DNA of 64,000 nucleotides from Saccharothrix australiensis. GTDB lineage: Bacteria; Actinomycetota; Actinomycetes; Mycobacteriales; Pseudonocardiaceae. Below the pieces are notes generated by a model, which searched no databases, was not told where the DNA came from, and worked only from the letters and a program-made list of their open reading frames with translations. Positions 44,398-52,761 of this stretch are shown in pieces. Every line of letters begins with the position of its first letter. Positions within the stretch are counted from its first letter, which is position 1. The position numbers and the translations under genes are program-made. Location: the NCBI RefSeq assembly GCF_003634935.1, contig NZ_RBXO01000001.1, forward strand, positions 5,543,501 through 5,607,500, read 5' to 3'.

Positions 44398-47364
44398 TCA
44401 AGAACCTCGAACAGGTGAAGAATCGCCCACGGTTCCCTCCACCCGACCGGGTGGCACTTCAGGCTCGCTGTACTCGGTCAACTGTGCGGATATTCCGAAT
44501 GCACGGGAATCACCCAGCGCAGCGTACAGGTCGTGCGCGATCTCCCAGTACCGCTTGGCGTCCAGGTGGGCACCTTGGCGCCACCGGACCTGCGCCAGCA
44601 CGTCGGCGGCGGACGCCTGGCGGCGTGCGTCACGGGCGGTTTCCGCCAACTCCACCGCGCGTACGGCGTAGAAGCCGGCCTTCCTCAAGTCGCCAAGATC
44701 GCGGTGCACAGCCGCCAGGGTGACGCACACCTGCGATTCCAAGCCGATCTCACGCACTTGGCGCAGTTCCAGGGAAGCGCGGTGCCCGATGCCGAGCGCA
44801 CCGTAGTGATCCCCTTGCTGATGATGTGCGGCCGCCATCGACGCCAGCGTGGCAGCGGCACCGGCACGGTCACCGATCCGCTCGCGCAGCGACCACGCCA
44901 GGTTCAGTTGGGCGATCGCCTCACCCAGCCGATCGCTGAGGCGCATCGCCTCGCCCATGCGGTGCAGCACCCCGGCTTCGGTGTCCAGGTCTTTCTCGGC
45001 GCGCGCGATGGCCAACGCGCGCTCGAACATCTCGAACGCCGGTATCGTGTCACCGGTCATGGCGCGCCGCTCGGCCATGTTCCGCAGCGCGACCGCCACG
45101 CCGATGCGATCGTCGATCTCCGACGAGATCGTGTAGGCGGCGCGGTAGCAGCGGTCGGCTTCCTCGTGCTCGTTGAACCGCGACAAGGCGAACCCGAGGT
45201 TGGCCAGCGAGCCGGCCTCGCCGAACCGGTCCCCGGCCGACCTGGCCGCCTCCACCGCCGCACGCAGCCCGTGCACGACCTCGTCCCGGAAGCCCAGTCG
45301 CATCAGGACCTCCTGCGCGTTCGTCAGCCGCCACAGGTGCTCGTCGAACCCGTTCGCCGCCGCGTACTGGCAGACCGCGCTCAACTCGCCGCGCTCGCGG
45401 ACACACCAGTCCATCGCGGACTCGGCGTCGTCGAACACCAGCGGCGTCACGCCGGCCGACAGCTCCAACATCGGCACGCTCTCCCGGTGCGCGTAGATCC
45501 GGCGGTCGGCGTTGTTCGACGTGTGCAGGAACCAGTCGAGCATCCGCCGCGTGGCCAGGTCGCGCCCGTCCTCCTCCTCGTCCCGGTCGACACACTCGGC
45601 GGCGAAGTCCCGCAACAGGTCGTGCAGCGCGTACCGGTCGCCCTCCCGAGCCTCCAGCAGCCTCGCCCAGACCAACGACTGCAGTTGGTCGTGCACCTCC
45701 TCCGCGCGCAGGCCCACCAACGCGGCGGCCACACCCGTCGGGATGGCGAGTCCGGGGTACAGCCCCAGCAAGCGGAACAGCCGACGCACCGCAGGATCCA
45801 ACGCCCGGTACGAGCAGTCGAAGACCGCGCGCACGGAGAGCATCGCCCGCCCACCGTTGATCTCCAGGCCGAGGATCGCTCGGCTCGCGCGCAACCGGTC
45901 GACGAAGTCCCGCAGCGGCTTGTGCGGCTGGGCGGCGACGTACTCACCGATGATCCCCAGGGCCAGCGGCAGGCCGGCGGCCAAGGAGGCCAGGTGGTCC
46001 ACCGCCTCAGGCTCGCGGGCGGCGCGGAGGCCCAGCCGGTCGCGCAGCCAGCCGGCGGCGAGCGAGCGGTCGAACGGCGGGACGGTGAAGCAGCGGGCGC
46101 CGTGGTGCAGGGTCAGCTCACTGAGCCGAACCCGGCTCGTCACGACGACGACCGAACTCGAGACGAGCGGGAGCAGCCCTTCGACGTGCGCCGCGTCCGC
46201 CGCGTTGTCCAGGACCAGCAGCAGTTGCCTCGTGGACAGCAGATCGCGGAGCTTGGCCCTCCTCACCTCGGTGGTGGGCAGGCTGTCGATCGACACCCGC
46301 AGCGCTTCCAGGAGGCCGGTGACCACCTCTTCCCCGGTGACCGAGGGACCGTCGCCGAACCCGTTCAAGTTGACGAACCAGAAACCGTTCGGGAACCGGT
46401 CACGCACGCGGTGCGCCCAGTGCACCGCGAGCGTTGTCTTGCCCACACCCGGCAGGCCGTCCAACGCGATGAGACGGGGCTTGGGCCGGTCGGTGAGCAA
46501 TCCGTCCAGCTCGGCCAGCAGGTCGGCGTGCCCTGCGAAGTCGTCGATGTCATAGGGCAGGTGGCGTGGTGGGACAACAACGTCGCCGGTGCGCGGTGGC
46601 ACCGGCTCATGTTCCGGGCCCGCGAGGAGGCTGTCGTGGAACCGGCGCAGTTCGTCGGCACGTTCCGGGTCGTCCGCGGCCTTCGCCCGCCCGTAGAAGT
46701 CGAACAGGTACTGCACCGCCTCCTCCTTGCGGCGCAACGCGTACAACGCCTGCAACCGCCGTTTGGCGAGCAGCACGTCGGTGTCGTGATCGATCTGGGC
46801 GACCTTGACGAGGCGGAGCATGTCCTCGTACTCGCCCAACTGGTACAGGCCGTATAGCAACGCGTCGTTGGCCGAAAGCCACTCGTCCCGGATGACGACC
46901 CGGCGCCAGTTCGCCGCGCGATCGGTGTCCAGGTCCGCCAGCGGGTCACCGTCCCACCACTCCAGCGCCGACGCGACCAGCTCGCAAGCGTTCTCGTGGT
47001 CGCCCGCTTTGCCGAGTCGTCGCGCGGTTCGCACCGTGCGCTGGAAGGCGTGGAAGTCGACCGCAGCCGGGTCGACTTCGAAACGGTATCCGCCGACCTC
47101 GGTCCTGAGCTGTCCGGGCAGTTCGAACCGTTTCAACGCGGCCCGTATTCGTGCGGTATAGGTGGACAATGTCGCGGCCGGGTCGCGCGGCGACTTGCCG
47201 TCGGCCCACACCCATTCCGCCAAAGTGCGGACGGGTACCGCTCGACCGATGTTCAGGAGCAGCACCGCCAGCACACCGCGATCTTTCGGCGCACCCCACA
47301 CGTCGGTGAAGCCATCCGGTCTCAGCACCTGGGTGTGGCCGAGGATCTTGTAGTGTATGCCCAC
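44398..47364 (-). CDS. AfsR-like regulator (SARP/BTAD, NB-ARC, TPR)
   Basis: 988 residues. OmpR-like winged helix (1-95; RGVLAVLLLNIGRAVPVRTL), bacterial transcriptional-activation domain (about 100-250), NB-ARC ATPase (Walker A LDGLPGVGKTTLAVHWAH at about 303; Walker B LLLVLDNAAD; SSVVVVTSRVRLSEL sensor), then TPR repeats to the end (GEAGSLANLGFALSRF, GVAVALRNMAERRAM). This is AfsR architecture: an ATP-gated activator of secondary metabolism or morphology genes. GTG 47364 has GAGGGGG 8 bases upstream; the GTG at 47373 abuts that site and is unlikely. It diverges from a sugar-nucleotide gene pair. Confidence 0.9.
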   Translation of the reverse strand: MGIHYKILGHTQVLRPDGFTDVWGAPKDRGVLAVLLLNIGRAVPVRTLAEWVWADGKSPRDPAATLSTYTARIRAALKRFELPGQLRTEVGGYRFEVDPAAVDFHAFQRTVRTARRLGKAGDHENACELVASALEWWDGDPLADLDTDRAANWRRVVIRDEWLSANDALLYGLYQLGEYEDMLRLVKVAQIDHDTDVLLAKRRLQALYALRRKEEAVQYLFDFYGRAKAADDPERADELRRFHDSLLAGPEHEPVPPRTGDVVVPPRHLPYDIDDFAGHADLLAELDGLLTDRPKPRLIALDGLPGVGKTTLAVHWAHRVRDRFPNGFWFVNLNGFGDGPSVTGEEVVTGLLEALRVSIDSLPTTEVRRAKLRDLLSTRQLLLVLDNAADAAHVEGLLPLVSSSVVVVTSRVRLSELTLHHGARCFTVPPFDRSLAAGWLRDRLGLRAAREPEAVDHLASLAAGLPLALGIIGEYVAAQPHKPLRDFVDRLRASRAILGLEINGGRAMLSVRAVFDCSYRALDPAVRRLFRLLGLYPGLAIPTGVAAALVGLRAEEVHDQLQSLVWARLLEAREGDRYALHDLLRDFAAECVDRDEEEDGRDLATRRMLDWFLHTSNNADRRIYAHRESVPMLELSAGVTPLVFDDAESAMDWCVRERGELSAVCQYAAANGFDEHLWRLTNAQEVLMRLGFRDEVVHGLRAAVEAARSAGDRFGEAGSLANLGFALSRFNEHEEADRCYRAAYTISSEIDDRIGVAVALRNMAERRAMTGDTIPAFEMFERALAIARAEKDLDTEAGVLHRMGEAMRLSDRLGEAIAQLNLAWSLRERIGDRAGAAATLASMAAAHHQQGDHYGALGIGHRASLELRQVREIGLESQVCVTLAAVHRDLGDLRKAGFYAVRAVELAETARDARRQASAADVLAQVRWRQGAHLDAKRYWEIAHDLYAALGDSRAFGISAQLTEYSEPEVPPGRVEGTVGDSSPVRGS

Positions 47365-47481
47365 CAGCGCCACCCCCTCACCGATCTCGATGATGACCCG
47401 AGTGTGCCGTACGCACGGGGGCGTTATCAGCGTTTCGACATTTTCTGATATCTCGCTGTGACACCAGGTGGTCCGGTCGGC

Positions 47482-47510
47482 CTAACAGCGTGCTGAAGGC
47501 GCTTTGAAAG
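47482..47510. promoter_or_regulatory. SARP-like heptamers at 11-bp spacing
   Basis: CTAACAG (47482), CTGAAGG (47493) and TTGAAAG (47504) begin exactly 11 bp apart, the period of SARP direct repeats, in the 338-bp gap between the AfsR-like gene and the sugar-nucleotide dehydrogenase. The first copy is weak. No gene is visible in the gap. Confidence 0.35.
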
Positions 47511-47702
47511 GTCGACCCGGTCACTATTCCGTCCCATCACGCAACATATCGGCGAACCCCCTGGAAAACGATCACGAACAGCCTTTCGAGCTGGGTATTC
47601 AGCACACCGTCCGGCTGCTGAACGGGAATCGACAGAAGGTCCGTCGACCCTGGAATCGGTCGCCGCGCGGGACGGGCCCGGTGCGGTGGTACGGAGGACT
47701 CG

Positions 47703-48974
47703 ATGGACACTGCTGATGTAGTCGTGATGGGGCTGGGTTTCACCGGCCTGCCTACCGCGGTCGCGGCGGCCGGCGCCGGTTTGCGGGTCACCGGGCTGGA
47801 CAGCTCGGCCCAACGGGTGCGCGAGGTGGCCGAAGCCCGGCCCGGCTGTGGCCTCGGCACAGTCTCCGAGCACGCCTTGCGGGCCGCGTTGGCTACCGGG
47901 CGATTGACGGTGCGCGACGCCGCGTCGGGGCCGCCCGTGGCGGAAGTGCATGTGCTGTGCCTGCCCACGCCAGCCGATCGGCGTGGTGGCGTCGACCTGC
48001 GGCCACTGACCACCGCCGCGCTGGCCGTGGGGTCGGTGTTGAGGCCCGATGACCTGGTGCTCGTGCAGAGCACCTGTCCGCCCGGCACCGTGGCCGAGTC
48101 GCTGGTCCCCACCCTGGAACGGAGTTCGAGACTGCGCGCGGGAGCCGATTTCCACGTCGCGTGTGCGCCGATGCGCATCGATCCCGGCAACCGGTCGCAC
48201 GGGTTCGCCGCGCTGCCCCGAGTGGTCGGCGGGCACACCACCCGATGCGCGGACCGGGCCGCTCGGTTCCTGTCGGGCGTGGCGCACGAAGTCGTCGGGG
48301 TGACCAGCACGTGTGCCGCCGAGTTGGCCAAGGTCTTCGAGAACACGTTCCGACTGGTCAACATCTCCTTGGCCAACGAGTTCGCCGCGCTGTGCCGGGC
48401 GTACGGGGTGGACGTCGCCGAGGCCCTGCGCGCGGCCGGGACGAAGCCCTTCGGCTTCCTGGGCCATGAACCCAGCGCGGGAGCGGGCGGGGACTGCGTG
48501 CCGGTGTCGGCGCGGTTCTTCACCGCTGCCGCTCGTCGCCGTGGCCTGCACAGCCCCTTGGTCGACACTGCCATCACCGTCAACGACGCGATGCCCGTGC
48601 ACACCGTCCACAGGTTGCGTGAAGCGGTGCACTCGACCGGCAGGTCGCTGCGTGACAGCAGGGTGCTGCTTCTCGGGGTGGCCTACAAACCGGACATCCC
48701 CAACGTGCGCCAATCGGCGGCCATCGCCGTGTTGGAGGAGTTGCACCGCGAGACCGCCGTCGAGTACCACGACCCGTACGTGCCGGAGGTCGTGCTGTCC
48801 GATGGAACACGCCTGGCGAGCAGGCAGCTGGGTGACTTCCGGAGTACGGACCTGGTGGTGGTGATGACCCCGCATCGGGTCTACCGCGGCCTGGAGATCC
48901 TGGACGTGCCGGTGTACGACTGCGCATCCGGGTACCCCGTCCGGTCCGCGACGACGTTTATGAGGGTGGCATGA
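47703..48974 (+). CDS. Nucleotide-sugar dehydrogenase (UDP-ManNAc/UDP-glucose dehydrogenase family)
   Basis: 423 residues. NAD-binding VVVMGLGFTGLPTAVAAAGA; the family lysine/asparagine segment AELAKVFENTFRLVNISLAN; and the catalytic cysteine in GAGAGGDCVPVSARFF. In the family this reads GGHC; here the histidine is aspartate. C-terminal UDP-binding domain LLGVAYKPDIPNVRQSAA. It oxidises the C6 alcohol of a UDP-sugar to the uronate. ATG 47703 with GGAGG upstream. Overlaps the next gene by 4 bases. Likely feeds a glycosylation step. Confidence 0.9.
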   Translation: MDTADVVVMGLGFTGLPTAVAAAGAGLRVTGLDSSAQRVREVAEARPGCGLGTVSEHALRAALATGRLTVRDAASGPPVAEVHVLCLPTPADRRGGVDLRPLTTAALAVGSVLRPDDLVLVQSTCPPGTVAESLVPTLERSSRLRAGADFHVACAPMRIDPGNRSHGFAALPRVVGGHTTRCADRAARFLSGVAHEVVGVTSTCAAELAKVFENTFRLVNISLANEFAALCRAYGVDVAEALRAAGTKPFGFLGHEPSAGAGGDCVPVSARFFTAAARRRGLHSPLVDTAITVNDAMPVHTVHRLREAVHSTGRSLRDSRVLLLGVAYKPDIPNVRQSAAIAVLEELHRETAVEYHDPYVPEVVLSDGTRLASRQLGDFRSTDLVVVMTPHRVYRGLEILDVPVYDCASGYPVRSATTFMRVA

Positions 48975-50173
48975 CCGGCCAGTGGATTCGGGGGCCGATC
49001 GGCCCCGATGCCGACCGGAGGGTTACCGTCGCCGATTGTCGGACGGTGCTGGTCATGGTGCCCCACCCGGCTGCCGGGATTCGCCTGGTGTCCGATGTCG
49101 TTCCGTTGTTGCGCAACGACTCTCGGGTACAGGTCGTGTTCTCGGTGACCGACACCGGTCGCTGGTGGCAAGGCACGGAGGAGTACGTCCAGCGGCAGGG
49201 TGGTGTCGTAGTGCCCTGGCAGCAGGCCGCTCAGCACGACTTCGACCTGGTGCTCGCCGCCGCGTACAACGACCTGGACCAGGCACGGGGCCCGGTACTG
49301 TTGCTGCCGCACGGGGCGGGCCACCTGGCGTCCCGGAAGTTCAGCCGGCACGCCGGGTCGAACGCGGTGCCGCACCGCGGGCTGAGCCGTGAGTCGCTGA
49401 CCCGGCGTGGGCGGGTGCTCCCGGCGGCGATCGGCCTCACGCATGACGACGAGTGGGACGCGTTGCGCTCGTCGTGCCCAGAGGCGTCGCACACCGGTGT
49501 AGTGGTCGGCGACATCTGCCTGGACCGGATGGTGGCGAGCCTGCCGCTGCGCGGGGACTACCGCGCGGCGCTGGGGGTGCCGGACGGCGCGCGCCTGGTG
49601 ACGGTGAGTTCCACGTGGGCGCCCGACTCGACGTTCGGCCGGCGGTTCTCCCTGTGCCGAACGCTGCTCGACGAGCTGCCGGACGACCGGGTCGCGCTGG
49701 TGCTCCACCCGAACGTCTGGACGGTCCACGGCCGGTGGCAGATCCAGGCTTGGTTGTACGACTGCATGGCTGCGGGGCTGCTGGTCATCCCACCCGAGGA
49801 AGGGTGGCGTGCCACCATGATCGCCAGCGACTACGTGTTGGGTGACCACGGCTCCACCACCCAGTACGCCGCAGCGGTCGGCCGGTCCGTGGCACTCGCC
49901 TCATTCCCGGAGGACAACGTCCGGGCGGGCAGCCTCGCCGACGCGGTGCGCAGCCGCTTCCCGCGACTGGACCTCGACCTGCCGATCGCACCACAGCTGC
50001 TCCCGATCCGCGCTGCGGATCGGCTGTCCGGGCTCGTGTCATCGCGCCCCGGCACAGCGGCCGCGACGCTGCGCGCCACCATGTACCGGCTCATGGACCT
50101 GTCGGAACCGGTGCACCGGGCGATCACCGCGCCGGTGCCGCCGCCGGCGCCGGTGCGCTTGGAGCAGACGTGA
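48971..50173 (+). CDS. GT-B-like glycosyl/glycerophosphotransferase of unknown specificity
   Basis: 400 residues with a two-domain Rossmann-like pattern: TVLVMVPHPAAGIRLVSDVV, VLLLPHGAGHLASRKFSR, GVVVGDICLDRMVASL, VTVSSTWAPDSTFGRRFSL, and MIASDYVLGDHGSTTQYAAA. The arrangement resembles CDP-glycerol glycerophosphotransferase-like GT-B proteins with a donor site near DYVLGDHGSTT. No signal peptide or membrane segment. ATGA overlap with the sugar dehydrogenase argues that they act in one pathway. The acceptor is unknown. Confidence 0.65.
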   Translation: MTGQWIRGPIGPDADRRVTVADCRTVLVMVPHPAAGIRLVSDVVPLLRNDSRVQVVFSVTDTGRWWQGTEEYVQRQGGVVVPWQQAAQHDFDLVLAAAYNDLDQARGPVLLLPHGAGHLASRKFSRHAGSNAVPHRGLSRESLTRRGRVLPAAIGLTHDDEWDALRSSCPEASHTGVVVGDICLDRMVASLPLRGDYRAALGVPDGARLVTVSSTWAPDSTFGRRFSLCRTLLDELPDDRVALVLHPNVWTVHGRWQIQAWLYDCMAAGLLVIPPEEGWRATMIASDYVLGDHGSTTQYAAAVGRSVALASFPEDNVRAGSLADAVRSRFPRLDLDLPIAPQLLPIRAADRLSGLVSSRPGTAAATLRATMYRLMDLSEPVHRAITAPVPPPAPVRLEQT

Positions 50174-50415
50174 TGGCGTTGCTGGTGGCGAACGGCTTGG
50201 GCCCGGGACTGCACCAGCTGATCATCGCCGGTTGCGCCGGCCGTGCAGAGCAGCTCGTCATCGGAGAGGTCGACCGCGCCGCACCGGATCTGCTGAGGCT
50301 GGCCGACGTGGTGATCGGCCCCGATCAGGGTTCACCGAGTGCGGCGAGCCTGGCCTTCATCGTGGTGGCCTTCGGGTTCCCCGCAGCGGCGAACAGACCG
50401 AGTGCCTGCGCGTAG
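50173..50415 (+). CDS. Truncated third ORF of the sugar operon, running antisense into the STAND gene
   Basis: 80 residues, start sharing one base with the preceding stop (TGATG; GTG 50170 also possible). The first 51 residues (ALLVANGLGPGLHQLIIAGC ... LLRLADVVIGPDQ) have normal codon bias. From about 50325 the frame is simply the antisense of the STAND gene's 3' end, so the natural C-terminus appears to be missing. Probably the stub of a larger operon gene cut by rearrangement. No family assigned. Confidence 0.45.
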   Translation: MALLVANGLGPGLHQLIIAGCAGRAEQLVIGEVDRAAPDLLRLADVVIGPDQGSPSAASLAFIVVAFGFPAAANRPSACA

Positions 50416-52403
50416 TGGTTGCGTGCGACGGGGAGGTCGCCGATGCCCTCGGCGGCTTCCCCGAGCAGCGCGAGCGTCTCCGCCTCGTAGAACGGTGATC
50501 CGACCCGCCGCAGTACGTCGAGCGCGGACTCAAGATGGCTGAGCGCTTGCGCAGGTCGCTTCCGACGCAAGTGGATCACGCCCACCGACACCAGGCACCG
50601 GGCTTGGCCGACGTGGTCGCCCAAATCCGCCATCGTCTCGGCCGCGGCGGCCAACTCGGCGCCGGCCTCGTCGTCCCGACCCAGTTCGGCGAGCACTTCG
50701 CCCACGCGACGCCCACACAGTGCCTCCGCCCGACGCGGACCGATGTCCCTGCGGATCGCGCGTGCTCGTGACAGGCGTTCCAGCGCGTTCTCCAGCTCTC
50801 CCACTCCCTGCAAGACCCCGCCGAGTTCCGTGAGCGCCACCGCCATGCCCTGCCGGTCACCGTCCTGCTCGGCGATCTCCAACGCGCGAAGCCCCTCGCG
50901 CTCCGCCTCCGAGAACTGGCGCAGTCCGCTGTAGGTGTAGGCGAGTTGCGCGCGGAGCTTGGCTTCCGCCGCGCGGTTGCCCGTGCGCACCGCCGCGGGA
51001 ACGCCCAACTCGTGCAGCGCGAACCAGTCGTCGTAATGGCGGGTGTGCAGGAAGTAGCCCCACATGGCCTCGCAGAACTGCCAGGTCAGGTCGTCCCACG
51101 CCTGATCGGCGGCGAGCCGGCACGCTTCGCGCACATTGACCCGTTCATCGTCCAGCCACGCCAACGCAGCACGCGGGCTTTCCAGTGGCGCGACACCGCC
51201 GTGGAACCTCGGGCCGACCCTGTGCCTCGTGGGGCGCAGGGCGAGGTCGGCACCGACCAGCCGATCCAGGTACCACTCGACGACCCGCCGGGAGGCGGCG
51301 TTGCGCTGCGCCGCGGAATCCCACTCCGCCTGCTGTCGGGCGTGTAGCCGCAAGAGGTCATGGAAGCGGAAGCGCTCATCACCCACTTCGGTGAGCAGGT
51401 TCTTCTCCACCAGGCCGGCGAGCACGGGCTCCACCTCCGACACGGGCTCACCCACCGCGGCCGCCGCCGCGTCGATCCCGAACGAGGCACCGGGGTGCAG
51501 CGCGCACAGCCGGTAAGCGCGGGCATGGCGTGGTGGCAGCTCCACATAGGACAGGTCGAACACGGCCTCCACCGAGATGCCGTCCTCCAACGTGAGGCCG
51601 GCCAAGCGTCCGCTCTGCAAGGAACCGACTTCCTTCGACAACGTCCGACGGGGGCGAGTCGACAGTCTGGCTCCGACGACGGACAGCGCGATGGGCAGTC
51701 CACCGCACAGTTCGGCGAGTTCACGGGCGGCGTCAGGTTCCGACGCGACCCTGGGACCGACGGCCCGCGCCAGGAGCTCAAGGGACGACTCCACGTCGAA
51801 GGATTCGACATCGACGAACCTCGCGCCGTCGGCCGCGAGACCGCTGAGCCGCCACCTGCTGGTCACCACGACCGCGCTCCGCGGCGACGTGGGCAGCAGG
51901 GGTCTCACCTGAGCCGCGGACACCGCGTTGTCCAGCAGCACGGACACCGAGCGCTCGGCGGTGACCGTGCGGAACATGGCCTGTCTTCGGGACAGACCCG
52001 GCGGAATGTCGGCAGCCTGGACGCCCAGCGCCAGCAGGAACCACTCCAATGCCGTTTCCGGCGTGATCGGCCCCTCGGACGAGTGTGCTCCGAGGTCGAC
52101 GTACAACTGGCCATCGGGGAAGCGCGATCTCGTGGTATGCAGCCAGCGCAGCGCCAATGACGTCTTGCCCACGCCTCCAGGACCGCTCACCACCGCGACC
52201 ATCGCTTCGTCGTTCGCGAGCCAGCCGTCGAGCACCGCCAACTCCCGACGCCTGCTGGTGAACAGCTTCGGCGCCGGTGGGAGTTGGTGTGGGATGACCG
52301 GCTCCGGCGTCCGCTGGTGGTAGTGCACTTCTCCGACGCTGCCCGCTTGGACCACTTGCCCGTGCACCGTTCCCGGCACCGAGTTCTCCCCGCCTCGCTC
52401 CAC
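50325..52403 (-). CDS. NLR-like STAND ATPase (amyloid-like N-terminal motif, NB-ARC, TPR)
   Basis: 692 residues. No DNA-binding domain: residues 7-29 (NSVPGTVHGQVVQAGSVGEV then HYH) form a short beta-prone motif with a VQAG core. Residues about 45-340 are NB-ARC (Walker A GPGGVGKTS at 74; LLDNAVSAAQVRPLLP; SAVVVTSRWRLSGL; AELCGGLPIALSVVGARL). Residues 400-690 are TPRs (LAYTYSGLRQFSEAEREGLR). Similar N-terminal motifs in bacterial NLRs have been described as amyloid signalling sequences that recruit an effector. GTG 52403 with GGAGGAG upstream. No partner carrying a matching motif is seen nearby. Confidence 0.85.
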   Translation of the reverse strand: MERGGENSVPGTVHGQVVQAGSVGEVHYHQRTPEPVIPHQLPPAPKLFTSRRRELAVLDGWLANDEAMVAVVSGPGGVGKTSLALRWLHTTRSRFPDGQLYVDLGAHSSEGPITPETALEWFLLALGVQAADIPPGLSRRQAMFRTVTAERSVSVLLDNAVSAAQVRPLLPTSPRSAVVVTSRWRLSGLAADGARFVDVESFDVESSLELLARAVGPRVASEPDAARELAELCGGLPIALSVVGARLSTRPRRTLSKEVGSLQSGRLAGLTLEDGISVEAVFDLSYVELPPRHARAYRLCALHPGASFGIDAAAAAVGEPVSEVEPVLAGLVEKNLLTEVGDERFRFHDLLRLHARQQAEWDSAAQRNAASRRVVEWYLDRLVGADLALRPTRHRVGPRFHGGVAPLESPRAALAWLDDERVNVREACRLAADQAWDDLTWQFCEAMWGYFLHTRHYDDWFALHELGVPAAVRTGNRAAEAKLRAQLAYTYSGLRQFSEAEREGLRALEIAEQDGDRQGMAVALTELGGVLQGVGELENALERLSRARAIRRDIGPRRAEALCGRRVGEVLAELGRDDEAGAELAAAAETMADLGDHVGQARCLVSVGVIHLRRKRPAQALSHLESALDVLRRVGSPFYEAETLALLGEAAEGIGDLPVARNHYAQALGLFAAAGNPKATTMKARLAALGEP

Positions 52404-52490
52404 GCGCGCTCCTCCCGTGCACTCCCTGTGATTCGAGTTTCACAGAAAGACGCCTGCACAGGTCCGCACGAAGGAGTCAGGATCAATCGC

Positions 52491-52496
52491 ACTATA
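52491..52496 (-). promoter_or_regulatory. -10 (TATAGT) of the STAND gene
   Basis: Minus-strand TATAGT about 88 nt upstream of the GTG, in a locally AT-rich patch. -35 not clear. The long leader is unusual for this window. Confidence 0.4.
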
Positions 52497-52709
52497 ACGA
52501 ATGCGCAACGATGATATTGTGGGTCAGCCTTGGTGCCGAAGAGCGGCACTGCCGGACGGATCGGTCCATACGTGTGGCGGCTGTGTTGGATGGCCCGCCT
52601 TCGTCGGGCGGCTCGGCCGCCATTGAGTCGGCGGCTCGCGGGGCGGGTTGTGGCGATCGAGAAGCGTGATCGGCACAACCCGCGCCGTGAACCACCGACG
52701 CGGCCTCGC

Positions 52710-52748
52710 GGGGAGCGACTTGGGTGGCGTGGGGAGCGACTTGGGTGG
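52710..52748 (+). repeat. Two copies of GGGGAGCGACTTGGGTGG
   Basis: Exact 18-nt copies at 52710 and 52731, 21-bp period, just beyond the PucR stop. The 358-base gap 52404-52761 has no supportable gene; its left part is the STAND leader. Confidence 0.8.
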
Positions 52749-52761
52749 TGGTTTGGCGTGG

